Source: Gemmatimonadota bacterium
GTDB lineage: Bacteria; Gemmatimonadota; Gemmatimonadetes; Gemmatimonadales; Gemmatimonadaceae
Reading direction: 5' to 3'
DNA length: 64,000 nucleotides
Assembly (NCBI GenBank): GCA_016714015.1
Contig: JADJNZ010000004.1
Location: 620,001 to 684,000 of the forward strand
Shown here: positions 9,230-17,788 of the stretch, one piece after another
How the letters are laid out: the number at the start of each line of letters is the position of its first letter
Position numbering within the stretch: the stretch's first letter is position 1
Notes under the pieces: generated by a model
The model's input: the letters and a program-made list of their open reading frames with translations, nothing else
The model's database searches: none
Told to the model about the DNA's origin: nothing
Translations under genes and position numbers: made by a program

Positions 9230-11719
9230 ATGTCGCGCTTCCTGAACACCATCAGCCGCAAGCTGCAGGCGGCGCTGCTCGTCGCGGCCCTCGTGCCGCT
9301 CGTGCTGTCGCTCGCGCTCGCCGTGAGCAACTCCCGTCGCGCCGTCGCCGAGCAGGTGGGCGCGGCCCGGGCGGATGCTGCCGGTCAGGTCGCGCGCTAT
9401 CTCGACCGTGTCCTCTACGAGCGGGCCCTCGAGCTGCGCGCCAGCGCGGCCACGGGCGAGGTCGTCGCCGCGGCGATGGGGTTCGGGGATCCGACCGCCA
9501 CCCGCAACACGCTCGACGCCTTCCGGGCCCGCTCGGGGCTCGTGAACGCGGCGCGCATCTATGGGCTCGACGGTTCCCTCATCGCCGAGAGCGGTCAGGC
9601 GGATCCGGCCGCGGCCAAGGGCAGCGCCTGGTTCACTTCGTCCGTTGCCCCGTCAGCCCCCGCCTTCGTCGGTGAGCCTGAGCGCACCGCGGATGGCACC
9701 CTCCGCGTTCGCCTGGCCGAAGGGGTCGAGTCGGCCACCGGCATCTCCGGCGTCATGGTCGTCGACCTCGACTGGCAGGCCCTCACCGCCGCCGCGCTCC
9801 ACATGGTCGAGCGCACGTCGCAGGACGGCACCACCGTCGCCGCCTTCGTGCTCGATGCCGACGGACGCATCGTCGCGGCGAGCGACCCGACGCATCTCTT
9901 CACCTCCGCCTTCGACGATCCCGCACTGAAGGACGCCATCGGCACCCACGCGGTCGGCTCCACCACCGCCGACTTCCGCGGTACCGCCTCCCTCGCCGGC
10001 TTCGCGCCCATCCAGCCGTCGGGCAACAATCCCGGCATCTACACCGGCTTCGGCGACGGCAAGGCGAGCGTCCTCATCGTCGAGCCGTCGCGGTCCGCCT
10101 TCGCGGCCGCGACGAGCCTCGCCAACCTCCTCATCCTCGTCGCCTTCGGCGTCACCATCGTCGTCGCCTGGGTGGCACGCCTCATCGCCGGCAGGCTCGC
10201 CGCGCCGATCGTCGACGCCGCCCACCTCGCCGAGCGGCTCGCCGTCGGCGACACGCGCACCGATGTCGCGCCGGTCCCGGGCGAGGACGAGGTCGCGCAG
10301 CTCAGCGGATCGCTCCGCCATCTCCTCGCCTACCTCCGCGGCCTCACCGCCGCGTCGCAGGAGGTCGCGCGCGGCAACATGCACATCGTCGTCGAGCCCA
10401 AGTCCGAGCACGACTCGCTCTCGCGCGCCTTCGCCACCGTCGTCCGTGTCAACGCCGACCTCACCAAGGAGCTCGGCGTCATCACCGAGCAGGCCGCGGC
10501 CGGCCATCTCGAGGCCCGCGCCGACGCGTCGCGCTTCGAGGGCGACTACCGCGACATCATCACCGGCGTGAACGACACGCTCGACGCGATCCTCGCGCCC
10601 ATCAACGAGGCGTCGGTCGTGCTCGAGCGCCTCGCCCAGCGCGACCTCACGGCCCGCGTGGACGGCGACTATCAGGGCGACCACGCGCGCATCAAGGACG
10701 CCGTGAACATGGCCGCCGAGAACCTCGACGGCGCGCTCTCCGCGGTCGCGAGCACCTCCGAGCAGGTCGCGAGTGCCTCCGGCCAGATCGGCTCCGGCAG
10801 CGAGGCGCTCGCCTCGCGCGCCTCGCAGCAGGCCGCGGCGCTCGAAGAGGTCTCGGCCTCGCTCAACGAACTCGCCAGCGGCACGCGCACCACCGCCACC
10901 AACGCCGCGCAGGTCCGCGACCTCGCCGGAGAGGCCCGCGCCAGCGCCGAGAACGGCGCCGCCTCCATGCACCGGCTCTCCGAGGCGATCGGGCGCATCA
11001 AGGCCTCCAGCGACGCGACCGCGAAGATCGTGAAGACGATCGACGAGATCGCCTTCCAGACCAACCTCCTCGCGCTCAACGCCGCCGTCGAGGCCGCGCG
11101 CGCCGGAGACGCCGGCAAGGGCTTCGCCGTCGTGGCCGAGGAGGTCCGCAACCTCGCCATCCGCTCCGCCGACGCCGCCCGCAACACCTCGAACCTCATC
11201 GAGGAGTCGGTGCAGAACGCCGACAGCGGCGTGAGCATCAACCACGAGGTCACGCAGCAGCTCGCCGAGATCAACGAGCGCGTCGGCAAGGTCGGCGAGG
11301 TCATCGCCGCCATCGCCGAGGCCGCCACGCAGCAGCGGCTCGGCGTCGACCAGATCAACGGCGCCATCGACCGGATGAACACGACCACCCAGGAGGTCGC
11401 GGCCAACTCCGAGGAGTCGGCGAGCGCGGCGGTCGAGATGGCGTCACAGGCGGAGCAGTTGTCGGACCTCGTGTCCGGCTTCGAACTCACCGCCCGCAGC
11501 TCGAGCGGCGCGCCCGGGCGCGCCGGCGCGACCGTTCCCCGCTCCATGCACCGCGGCCCCGCCCGACAGGCTCGGCGCGATCCCGCCCATTCCTCGCAGG
11601 ACGCCGGGCCGGTCAGCGCGGCAGCGACGGCTCCAGGCGATAGCGCACCACGTACTCCACGTCCGACGAGTCGCGCCGCACCGCGTACACCGCATCCCCC
11701 GCGGCATCGTAGAGCGTGA
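9230..11719 (+). CDS. Methyl-accepting chemotaxis protein
   Basis: Membrane chemoreceptor of 829 residues. Transmembrane helix 1 is at about 13-33. An extracytoplasmic sensor of roughly 260 residues resembles a dCache/PAS-like fold. Transmembrane helix 2 is near 293-315. One or two HAMP-like modules follow, then the long methylation helices rich in Ala, Glu and Gln. The signalling hairpin tip is recognisable as IDEIAFQTNLLALNAAVEAA followed by ARAGDAGKGFAVVAEEVRNL, the CheA/CheW contact region. The last about 70 residues are Arg/Pro/Ala-rich, and the terminal 107 bases overlap the convergent lipoprotein gene, so this tail may be read-through of a lost stop rather than functional sequence. No che genes are nearby. 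Confidence 0.93.
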   Translation: MSRFLNTISRKLQAALLVAALVPLVLSLALAVSNSRRAVAEQVGAARADAAGQVARYLDRVLYERALELRASAATGEVVAAAMGFGDPTATRNTLDAFRARSGLVNAARIYGLDGSLIAESGQADPAAAKGSAWFTSSVAPSAPAFVGEPERTADGTLRVRLAEGVESATGISGVMVVDLDWQALTAAALHMVERTSQDGTTVAAFVLDADGRIVAASDPTHLFTSAFDDPALKDAIGTHAVGSTTADFRGTASLAGFAPIQPSGNNPGIYTGFGDGKASVLIVEPSRSAFAAATSLANLLILVAFGVTIVVAWVARLIAGRLAAPIVDAAHLAERLAVGDTRTDVAPVPGEDEVAQLSGSLRHLLAYLRGLTAASQEVARGNMHIVVEPKSEHDSLSRAFATVVRVNADLTKELGVITEQAAAGHLEARADASRFEGDYRDIITGVNDTLDAILAPINEASVVLERLAQRDLTARVDGDYQGDHARIKDAVNMAAENLDGALSAVASTSEQVASASGQIGSGSEALASRASQQAAALEEVSASLNELASGTRTTATNAAQVRDLAGEARASAENGAASMHRLSEAIGRIKASSDATAKIVKTIDEIAFQTNLLALNAAVEAARAGDAGKGFAVVAEEVRNLAIRSADAARNTSNLIEESVQNADSGVSINHEVTQQLAEINERVGKVGEVIAAIAEAATQQRLGVDQINGAIDRMNTTTQEVAANSEESASAAVEMASQAEQLSDLVSGFELTARSSSGAPGRAGATVPRSMHRGPARQARRDPAHSSQDAGPVSAAATAPGDSAPRTPRPTSRAAPRTPHPPRHRRA

Positions 11720-12905
11720 CGCGACGCGGCAACGCCACGCGCCCGAGCAGTCGCCCGTCGGCGGAGAACACGTCGTACACGGTCGGCGTGCGCGTCGACC
11801 GCCGCGGCCGCGCCTCGTCCCCTTCGCGCACCGGCGCGCGTTCCGCCTCGGGGATCGGTTCCGCCGGCGTGCTCAGCTCCACCCACACCCGACCGTCGCG
11901 GTCGATCTTGAGCTGCTCGTACGCCGGCTTGTTCGCCGGGATGTCCGCGACGGTCCAGGTCCACTTGGGGTCGAGGCGCCGCAGCCCGAACTCCACCATC
12001 GCGCGCTCCTCGCTCCGCTCCGTCGCCGACACCGGCACTGGCGCGGTCACGCGCTCCACGCGGACCGGCTTCGCGCCCGCGCGCCCCGTGAAGTACAGCA
12101 CGTATGGATCGCCCGGCCCCGACACGAACCCGCCCATCGGCGATACCGCCGCCACGCTCGTCGGCCAGAACGGGAAGCTGTACGCCGATGCGCTGCGGCC
12201 ATCCGCGCTGCGCGCGATGAGCGACGGCGGATCCTCGCCCCACTTGGGCCACGGCACCGAGTCGAGTACCGTCCCCGCGCTGTCGTAGACGATCACGCCG
12301 CGCACACCCTTCGTGAAGTCCACCGAGTCGCGCTCGAGGATCGCCCAGCTGTAGGTGCGCCCCGCGCGATCCGTCCAGAGCATGTTCTGCCCGAAGTGGC
12401 TCGTGAACGGCACGCGCCAGATCGTCTCGAATGCGCCGGTGTCGGAGTAGACGTTGATCCGCCCACCCGTCGCGTCCCACACGAGGAAGCGCCCGTCGTA
12501 CATCCGCGTGAGCCCGTTCACCTGCCCGAACTCCCCCGGGCCCCCGCCCTTCCGCCCGATGTTCCGCACGAACGTCCCGCTCGAATCGAACTGCCGGATC
12601 GCGCTCGCCTGGTCGTCGTACACGTACACGCCGCCGTCCGCCGCCGGCACCATCGTCGGGATCCAGCCGAACGTCTCCTCCTCCGTCCCGTCCTCCGCGC
12701 CGATCTCCATCGCCGACACGAGCGTGTGCACCTTCGCCGCGGGGATCTCGCCGGTGATCCGGATCCGCACGGTGTCGCCGGTCGAATCGACCTGCGTGAC
12801 CCACGGGACGTCGCCGCCGCTCGCGGCATCGCCGCCACCGCAGGCGGTCGCGGTACCGAACAGGAAGAGCGCGAGCGCGAACGAGAGCGGGACGATGGGG
12901 CGCAT
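11613..12905 (-). CDS. Six-bladed beta-propeller lipoprotein
   Basis: 430 residues. The signal peptide ends in a lipobox (LFGTATAC, Cys at about residue 22). The body repeats propeller phrases: DGGVYVYDDQASAIRQFDSS followed by GTFVRNIGRKGGGPGEFG, then GRFLVWDATGGRINVYSDTG. The GRxGxGPGEF motif marks the 6-bladed propeller/NHL-like family that is abundant in Gemmatimonadota and Bacteroidota. Its ligand or enzyme activity cannot be deduced. It starts on the last base of the pabA stop (TGATG), so it is probably cotranscribed with pabA, an odd functional pairing. Its 3' end overlaps the convergent chemoreceptor tail. Confidence 0.82.
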   Translation of the reverse strand: MRPIVPLSFALALFLFGTATACGGGDAASGGDVPWVTQVDSTGDTVRIRITGEIPAAKVHTLVSAMEIGAEDGTEEETFGWIPTMVPAADGGVYVYDDQASAIRQFDSSGTFVRNIGRKGGGPGEFGQVNGLTRMYDGRFLVWDATGGRINVYSDTGAFETIWRVPFTSHFGQNMLWTDRAGRTYSWAILERDSVDFTKGVRGVIVYDSAGTVLDSVPWPKWGEDPPSLIARSADGRSASAYSFPFWPTSVAAVSPMGGFVSGPGDPYVLYFTGRAGAKPVRVERVTAPVPVSATERSEERAMVEFGLRRLDPKWTWTVADIPANKPAYEQLKIDRDGRVWVELSTPAEPIPEAERAPVREGDEARPRRSTRTPTVYDVFSADGRLLGRVALPRRVTLYDAAGDAVYAVRRDSSDVEYVVRYRLEPSLPR

Positions 12906-13492
12906 CAGGCCGAGCTCCGGGCGAGGGTGAGGAAGTTCTCGAGCAGCCGCCGTCCCTCGGGCGTGCCGATGGACTCGGGGTGGAACTGTACGCCATGGAC
13001 CGGATGCACGCGATGCTTGAGCGCGTGGATCTCCGTCGCATCGTCCGTCGCCACCGCCGTCGCCTCGAGCACCGACGGCAGCGTGCCGTGCTCCACCACC
13101 AGCGAGTGGTACCGCATCACCTCCAGCGGGTTCGACACCCCCTCGAACAGTCCCGTTGCGTCATGCCGGATGCGGGAAGTCTTGCCATGCATCACCCCGC
13201 GCGGCGCGCGGATCACGCGACCCCCGTACGCCTCCCCGATCGCCTGATGCCCCAGGCACACCCCGAGGATCGGCACGGTCGCCCCGAAGCGTTGGATGAC
13301 GGGAATCGTGATCCCCGCATCGGCCGGCTCCCCAGGCCCCGGCCCCAGCACGATCGCCTCGGGCGAGAGCGCGGCGATCGCGTCCAACGTGAGCGCATCG
13401 TTCCGGACGACGAGCGGATCCTCACCCAACTCCCCGAAGTACTGCACGAGGTTGTAGGTGAAGGAGTCGTAGTTGTCGATGACGAGAAGCAT
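12905..13492 (-). CDS. pabA: Anthranilate / aminodeoxychorismate synthase glutamine amidotransferase subunit (TrpG/PabA)
   Basis: Class I glutamine amidotransferase that supplies ammonia to anthranilate synthase or 4-amino-4-deoxychorismate synthase. 195 residues. The start is the family hallmark MLLVIDNYDSFTYNLVQY. The oxyanion segment is LGPGPGEP, the nucleophile is Cys79 in GVCLGHQ, and the other triad members are His171 and Glu173 in FHPES. No trpE or pabB lies next to it, so I cannot say whether it serves tryptophan, folate or both; amphibolic use is common. Confidence 0.93.
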   Translation of the reverse strand: MLLVIDNYDSFTYNLVQYFGELGEDPLVVRNDALTLDAIAALSPEAIVLGPGPGEPADAGITIPVIQRFGATVPILGVCLGHQAIGEAYGGRVIRAPRGVMHGKTSRIRHDATGLFEGVSNPLEVMRYHSLVVEHGTLPSVLEATAVATDDATEIHALKHRVHPVHGVQFHPESIGTPEGRRLLENFLTLARSSA

Positions 13493-13521
13493 CGCGGAAA
13501 TGTAGAGGAGGAGCGGGATAC

Positions 13522-13631
13522 GGAGGGAACCCCGATGCGGGGTGCACGGGCGGTACGGGGTACGGGACTGGGACGGGATACGGGGACCATCGACATCAGC
13601 CCGGCTCAGCGGGGTTCTCGGATGCGGGGCG
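13522..13631 (+). repeat. Dispersed repeat family A, copy 1 (G-quadruplex-like core)
   Basis: About 110 bases between pabA and xerD. It begins GGGAACCCCGATGCGGGGTG, continues CACGGGCGGTAC, and has a core of G-tracts of 4, 3, 3, 3 and 4 separated by TAC, ACT, AC and ATAC. It then reads CCATCGACATCAGCCC and ends TTCTCGGATGCGGGG. The core fits the G3+N1-7 quadruplex pattern exactly. Other copies are at 25336, 28155, 28310 (inverted) and 29155 (inverted, degenerate). Confidence 0.85.
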
Positions 13632-13675
13632 CCTTCCCCCTTCTCTCTCTCACTCGCCCCTCACCCTTCTCTTCA

Positions 13676-13712
13676 CCCCTTCCCCTTCCCCTCGCTCCTC
13701 GCTCCTTCGTTC
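13676..13712 (+). repeat. Dispersed repeat family D, copy 2, at the 3' end of xerD
   Basis: CCTTCCCCTTCCCCTCGCTC followed by CTCGCTCCTTC, ending just beyond the xerD stop. The same string occurs at 20680-20710 beyond the fabG stop, where an inverted partner is also present. Confidence 0.7.
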
Positions 13713-13718
13713 ACCGAC

Positions 13719-14636
13719 TCACCCGCGCGGATGGAACTGCTTGTGCACCTGCCTGAGGTGCTCCCGATCCACATGCGTATAGATCTGCGTCGTCGAGATG
13801 TCCGCATGCCCGAGCATCTCCTGCACGGCTCTGAGATCAGCGCCGCCTTCCAGCAGGTGCGTGGCGAACGAATGCCGGAGCGTGTGCGGGGACACCGGCT
13901 TCGTCACCCCCGACATCTCCACGTACTTCCGCAGGATCTTCCACGCCCCCATCCGGCTCAGCGGCTCGCCGCGCGCGTTCAGGAAGAGCCGGCCCTGGCC
14001 CTTTCCCTTCTCCAGCCGCGGCCGCAGCTCCCGCGCGTACATCGCCAGCGCGCCCGCCGCCTTTCGCCCGATCGGCACCAGCCGCTCCTTCTGGCCCTTG
14101 CCGAAGACCCGCACGACGAGATCCTCCAGCAGCACGTCCTTCGACTCGATGCCGATCCACTCGCTCACGCGCAGCCCCGCCGCGTACGCGAGCTCCAGCA
14201 TCGCCCGGTCACGGAACGCCAGCGGCTCGTCGAGCGTGATCGCCCCGATGATCCGGTCCACCTCCTCGGGGGTGAGCACCTCCGGCAGCACCCGCCACTT
14301 CTTCGGCGTCTCCAGCTGCTCGCTCGGGTCCTTCGTCACCACGCCCTCGGCCAGCAGGAACCGGTACCAGGTCCGCACCGCGCTGATGCCGCGCCGGATG
14401 CTGCTCGGGGCCAGGCCGAGGTCCTTCAGGTGATAGACGTACTCGCGCAGGTGCGCCGGCAGCAGTCCCGCCGGCTCGCGGACGCCCTTCACCACCGCCC
14501 ACGTCGCGAGGCGCGCGAGGTCGCGCCCGTACGCTTCGTTCGTGCGCGCGCTGCTCCCCTGTTCCAGCGAGAGGAACTCGTCGAAGCGCTCCAGCAGGAA
14601 CGCGCGGGCGATGTCGATCGGCGCGGGATCACTCAC
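13719..14636 (-). CDS. xerD: Site-specific tyrosine recombinase, XerD type
   Basis: 305 residues, the normal length for XerC/XerD. The N-terminal SAM-like core-binding domain spans about 10-105. The catalytic domain holds the full set: Arg156 (AAGLRVSEW), Lys180 (VFGKGQKERLVP), His251 and Arg254 (HTLRHSFATH), His277 (MLGHADISTT) and Tyr286 (IYTHV). It therefore should resolve chromosome dimers at dif. XerD rather than XerC is favoured by the HxLRHSFATHLLEGGADLR style, but this is not certain. No integrase-specific arm-binding domain or neighbouring att site is seen. GTG start. Confidence 0.9.
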   Translation of the reverse strand: MSDPAPIDIARAFLLERFDEFLSLEQGSSARTNEAYGRDLARLATWAVVKGVREPAGLLPAHLREYVYHLKDLGLAPSSIRRGISAVRTWYRFLLAEGVVTKDPSEQLETPKKWRVLPEVLTPEEVDRIIGAITLDEPLAFRDRAMLELAYAAGLRVSEWIGIESKDVLLEDLVVRVFGKGQKERLVPIGRKAAGALAMYARELRPRLEKGKGQGRLFLNARGEPLSRMGAWKILRKYVEMSGVTKPVSPHTLRHSFATHLLEGGADLRAVQEMLGHADISTTQIYTHVDREHLRQVHKQFHPRG

Positions 14637-14645
14637 GCGCGGAAT

Positions 14646-15335
14646 CTACTGCGGCGTCTGCGTGTCCTGCGGCTTCTGCGTGTCCTGCGGTTGCCGCGTC
14701 TGCATCTGGGCGCGGCGCCGCTTCCAGAGCTTCCAGCCGAAGTAGCCGAGCACGATCGCCGCCGCCACCGCGCCCAGCCCCACGTCGCGCGCGAGCACCT
14801 CCATCTGGTGCCGCACCGCCGCCCAGTCCTCGCCCACGCGGAACGCGATCCACGAGATCGCGCCGTACCAGAGCCCCGACGCCACGCTGAAGATCAGCGT
14901 CACTTCCCAGAACGGGATCTTGAGGGCCCCCGCCGCCGCCGGCACGATCGCCCGGATGCCGGGGAGGAAGCGGCTCACGAAGAGCGCCACCCAGCCGTAC
15001 TGCTGGTACGCGTCCTCCACCCGATGCTCGGCCGCCTCGATCTTCTCCTCGCCGCCCGCGAACTTGAACTTGCCGATCCGCTTGGCCACCCACTCCGCGC
15101 CGAACTTCCGGCCGATCGACCACATGATGAGCGCGCCCAGCACGCTCCCCGCCGTCACCGCGAGGATCGTCGGCGCGAGCTGGCCCCCCGAGCGCGCGGC
15201 GTAGAACGCCAGCAGCGCCGCCGCGAGGTCGCCCGGCATGATCGGCACCACGCCCTCGATGAGCGAGGCGAGGAAGATCAGCGCGTACAGCGATCCGGTC
15301 GAGGCGTCCGACAGCCAGCCGAGGAGCGTCTCCAC
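14646..15335 (-). CDS. DedA family membrane protein
   Basis: 229 residues with several hydrophobic segments. The signature VVPIMPGDLAAALLAF (29-44) and the conserved re-entrant region FVSRFLPGIRAIVPAAAGAL place it in the DedA/SNARE-associated family, which flips undecaprenyl phosphate or phospholipids in other bacteria. The C-terminus carries a small repeated tail (PQDTQKPQDTQTPQ). GTG start, one base from the ispF stop. Confidence 0.9.
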   Translation of the reverse strand: METLLGWLSDASTGSLYALIFLASLIEGVVPIMPGDLAAALLAFYAARSGGQLAPTILAVTAGSVLGALIMWSIGRKFGAEWVAKRIGKFKFAGGEEKIEAAEHRVEDAYQQYGWVALFVSRFLPGIRAIVPAAAGALKIPFWEVTLIFSVASGLWYGAISWIAFRVGEDWAAVRHQMEVLARDVGLGAVAAAIVLGYFGWKLWKRRRAQMQTRQPQDTQKPQDTQTPQ

Positions 15336-15336
15336 C

Positions 15337-15831
15337 TCACCCCTGCCGAATGCGCTGCAGCGTGGCCACCGCGATGCAGGCGAGTCCCTCGCCGTGCCCG
15401 ATCCACCCCATCCCCTCGTTCGTCTTCCCCTTCACCATCACCGCGTCCGGCGTCACGCCGAGCGCCGCGGCGAGCCGCTCGCGGATCGCCGGGCGGTGCG
15501 GTCCGATCTTCGGCGTCTCCGCGATCACCGTGATGTCCGCCTGCGCCGGTGCCCACCCGGCGGCCTTGAGGCGCGCCACGGCGAGCACGAGCATCTCGAT
15601 GCTGTCGCGCCCCGCGTTCTCGGCCTTGGTGTCGGGGAACATCTCGCCGATGTCCCCGATCCCCGCGCCGCCCAGCAGCGCGTCGGTGAGCGCGTGGCAG
15701 ACGGCATCGGCGTCGCTGTGCCCGGTGCACCGCACCGCGGCCGGGATCAGCACGCCGCCGAGGATCACCCCATGCCCTTCGGCGAAGCGGTGCGAGTCGT
15801 AGCCGATGCCGACGCGGAGGTCGAGGGTCAC
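15337..15831 (-). CDS. ispF: 2-C-methyl-D-erythritol 2,4-cyclodiphosphate synthase IspF
   Basis: MEP-pathway enzyme forming MEcPP from CDP-ME-2-phosphate; isoprenoid precursors feed menaquinone and undecaprenol synthesis. 164 residues (usual 157-160). Zinc ligands Asp12, His14 (YDSHRF) and His46 (DADAVCHALTDALLG) are present, as are the FPDT segment and the ligand-binding KGKTNEGMGWIGHGEGL. No ispD fusion. GTG start. Confidence 0.96.
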   Translation of the reverse strand: MTLDLRVGIGYDSHRFAEGHGVILGGVLIPAAVRCTGHSDADAVCHALTDALLGGAGIGDIGEMFPDTKAENAGRDSIEMLVLAVARLKAAGWAPAQADITVIAETPKIGPHRPAIRERLAAALGVTPDAVMVKGKTNEGMGWIGHGEGLACIAVATLQRIRQG

Positions 15832-15838
15832 GCGCGCC

Positions 15839-16882
15839 TCACGCCGCGGCCGACGAGGCCGGGGCGATGATGCTGTAGTCCTGGCGACGGCGCATGGGAG
15901 TGAAACCGGCTTCGCGGATCAACTGTTCCATCTCCTCGATCGACGTCCGGTGCGTCGTGTTCGCCGCCGACACCACGTTCTCCTCGAGCATCAGCGAGCC
16001 GAAGTCGTTGCACCCGTAGTGCAGCGCCGTCTGCCCCACCTTCATCCCCATCGTCACCCAGCTCGCCTGGATGTTCGGGATGCTGTCGAGCACCGTCCGC
16101 GCGAAGGCCGTCGTGCGGAGGTACTCCACCGCGTCGGTCTTCTGCATGTGGCTCATCTCCGGCGTGTTCTCCGGCTGCAGCGGCCAGCAGATGAACGCCG
16201 TGAACCCCTTCGTGCGGTCCTGCACCGCCTTCAGCCGCAGCAGGTGCTCCACCCGCTCCGCCATCGTCTCGCCGATCCCGTACATCATGGTGCACGAGGT
16301 CTTGAGCCCCTCGTTGTGCGCCATCTCCATGATCTCCAGCCAGCGGTCCGCGCCGGCCTTCTTCTTGGCCACGATGTCGCGCACCCGCTGCACGAGGATC
16401 TCCCCGCCGCCGCCCGGGATCGAGTCGAGCCCCGCCTTCACCAGCTCCTGGATCACCGTCCGCGCGTCCATCCGGTACAGCGTCGCCCAGAAGTCCACCT
16501 CCGACGGCGAGAAGCCGTGGATGTGGATCGGGTGATGCCGCTTGATGTACTTGAGCAGCTCGAGGTACCACTCGAACGGGATGTACGGGTTGTGGCCGCC
16601 CTGGATGAGGATCTGCACCCCGCCCAGCGCCTTCACCTCGTCGATCTTCTGCCCGATCTGCTCGTAGCTCAGCGTCCACCCTTCGCCGTCCTTCGGGCGC
16701 CGATAGAACGCGCAGAAGCCGCAGTCGGCCACGCAGACGTTCGTGTAGTTGATGTTGCGGTCGACGATGTACGTGACCACCGGCTCCGGGTGGAGCTGGC
16801 GGCGGATGGTGTCGGCGGCGGCGCCCAGCTCCAGCAAGGGGGCCTTGGTGTAGTACTCGAGGAGGTCGGACTCGTACGACAT
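15839..16882 (-). CDS. mqnC: Cyclic dehypoxanthinyl futalosine synthase MqnC
   Basis: Radical SAM enzyme of the futalosine menaquinone pathway that cyclises dehypoxanthinyl futalosine. 347 residues. The [4Fe-4S] motif is canonical CX3CX2C: Cys50, Cys54, Cys57 (NVCVADCGFCAFYRRP). QILIQGGHNPYIPFEWY, GLDSIPGGGGEI and TTHRTSIEEMEQLIREAGF are typical of MqnC. It sits in a minus-strand run with mqnA and mqnE, supporting the pathway call. Confidence 0.95.
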   Translation of the reverse strand: MSYESDLLEYYTKAPLLELGAAADTIRRQLHPEPVVTYIVDRNINYTNVCVADCGFCAFYRRPKDGEGWTLSYEQIGQKIDEVKALGGVQILIQGGHNPYIPFEWYLELLKYIKRHHPIHIHGFSPSEVDFWATLYRMDARTVIQELVKAGLDSIPGGGGEILVQRVRDIVAKKKAGADRWLEIMEMAHNEGLKTSCTMMYGIGETMAERVEHLLRLKAVQDRTKGFTAFICWPLQPENTPEMSHMQKTDAVEYLRTTAFARTVLDSIPNIQASWVTMGMKVGQTALHYGCNDFGSLMLEENVVSAANTTHRTSIEEMEQLIREAGFTPMRRRQDYSIIAPASSAAA

Positions 16883-16885
16883 CGG

Positions 16886-16917
16886 GATGAAGGCTGAATG
16901 ATGAAGGATGAAAGCGA
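16886..16917 (+). repeat. Dispersed repeat family E, copy between mqnC and mqnA
   Basis: GATGAAGGCTGAATGATGAA then GGATGAAAGC fills the whole 36-base gap between the mqnA stop and the mqnC start. The same string type recurs at gene ends and inside genes throughout the window. Confidence 0.75.
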
Positions 16918-16918
16918 A

Positions 16919-17785
16919 CTACTTCCCGCGGCTGCCGGCGGATGCGGGCAGGAACGCCAGCTTGCCCCTCGGAACGCGACCCGCCAACTCGAGCCGGCGG
17001 AAGAACTCCGTCAGCCCCTCCAGCTCGGCGAGGCCCAGCCGCCAGTCGAGTCCGTCGAAATAGTGTCGGCATTCGGTCACCGGCACCCCCGTCGCGCGCG
17101 AGGCCTGCGCCGAGAGTTCCGGCAGGTGCTGCAGCCCCCAGTCCCGCGAGGCGATGAGCTTCGCATGCAGGCGCAGCGCCTCGTCCACCGGCGTCGTCCG
17201 CTGCGCCACCCAGACCGCGAAGACGAACGGCAGGCCCGTCCACGCCTTCCACTCCGCACCCAGGTCGTACACGTGCTGGTAGAACCCGCCATGCGCCTGC
17301 GCGAGCGGATGCTCCGCGCTCTGCAGCATGAGCGCCGCGTCGCCGATCACCAGTCGCGCCGCGACCTCCGACGGGTCGTCCTTCCCGATCGAGTCCGCCT
17401 CGGCGTCGCCCGGCACGAACTCCGGCTGCGCATGCCAGACATGCTCGAAGAGCAGTTCCAGCAGGTGCACCGACGTCATCGACGAGCGGCTCACGAGCAC
17501 CCGCTTCCCCCCGAGCTGCTCGGCCGGCAGGTGCGAGAAGAGCATCACGCTCCGCACCGGCCCGTCGCAGCTGATCGCGAGGTCGGGGAGCAGCAGGTAC
17601 CGCGCACTGTCCCGCGCATACTCCACCGCCGACACCACCGACACGTCGAGCGCCCCCTCGGCCATCATGCGATTGAGCGCGGTGGGCACCCCATCCACCA
17701 GCTCCGCATCGATCGGCACGATCCCCCGGTCCACCGCCCCGTACACGGGGAAGCAGTTGATGTAGGGGATCCGGCCGAGGCGCAT
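16919..17785 (-). CDS. mqnA: Chorismate dehydratase MqnA (menaquinone biosynthesis)
   Basis: First futalosine-pathway step, converting chorismate to 3-enolpyruvylbenzoate. 288 residues with the periplasmic-binding-protein-like fold of MqnA/MqnD. Start RLGRIPYINCFPVYGA, then VDGVPTALNRMMAEGALDVS and LVSRSSMTSVHLLELL, match the family. The sequence IGDAALML near residue 147 is a conserved hinge. It lies between mqnC and mqnE. Confidence 0.92.
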   Translation of the reverse strand: MRLGRIPYINCFPVYGAVDRGIVPIDAELVDGVPTALNRMMAEGALDVSVVSAVEYARDSARYLLLPDLAISCDGPVRSVMLFSHLPAEQLGGKRVLVSRSSMTSVHLLELLFEHVWHAQPEFVPGDAEADSIGKDDPSEVAARLVIGDAALMLQSAEHPLAQAHGGFYQHVYDLGAEWKAWTGLPFVFAVWVAQRTTPVDEALRLHAKLIASRDWGLQHLPELSAQASRATGVPVTECRHYFDGLDWRLGLAELEGLTEFFRRLELAGRVPRGKLAFLPASAGSRGK

Positions 17786-17788
17786 GGG

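Noticed and set aside
13719..14636. XerD gene as the integrase of a mobile element
   Set aside because: Length and motifs are those of a housekeeping Xer protein and no att repeats or cargo genes flank it.
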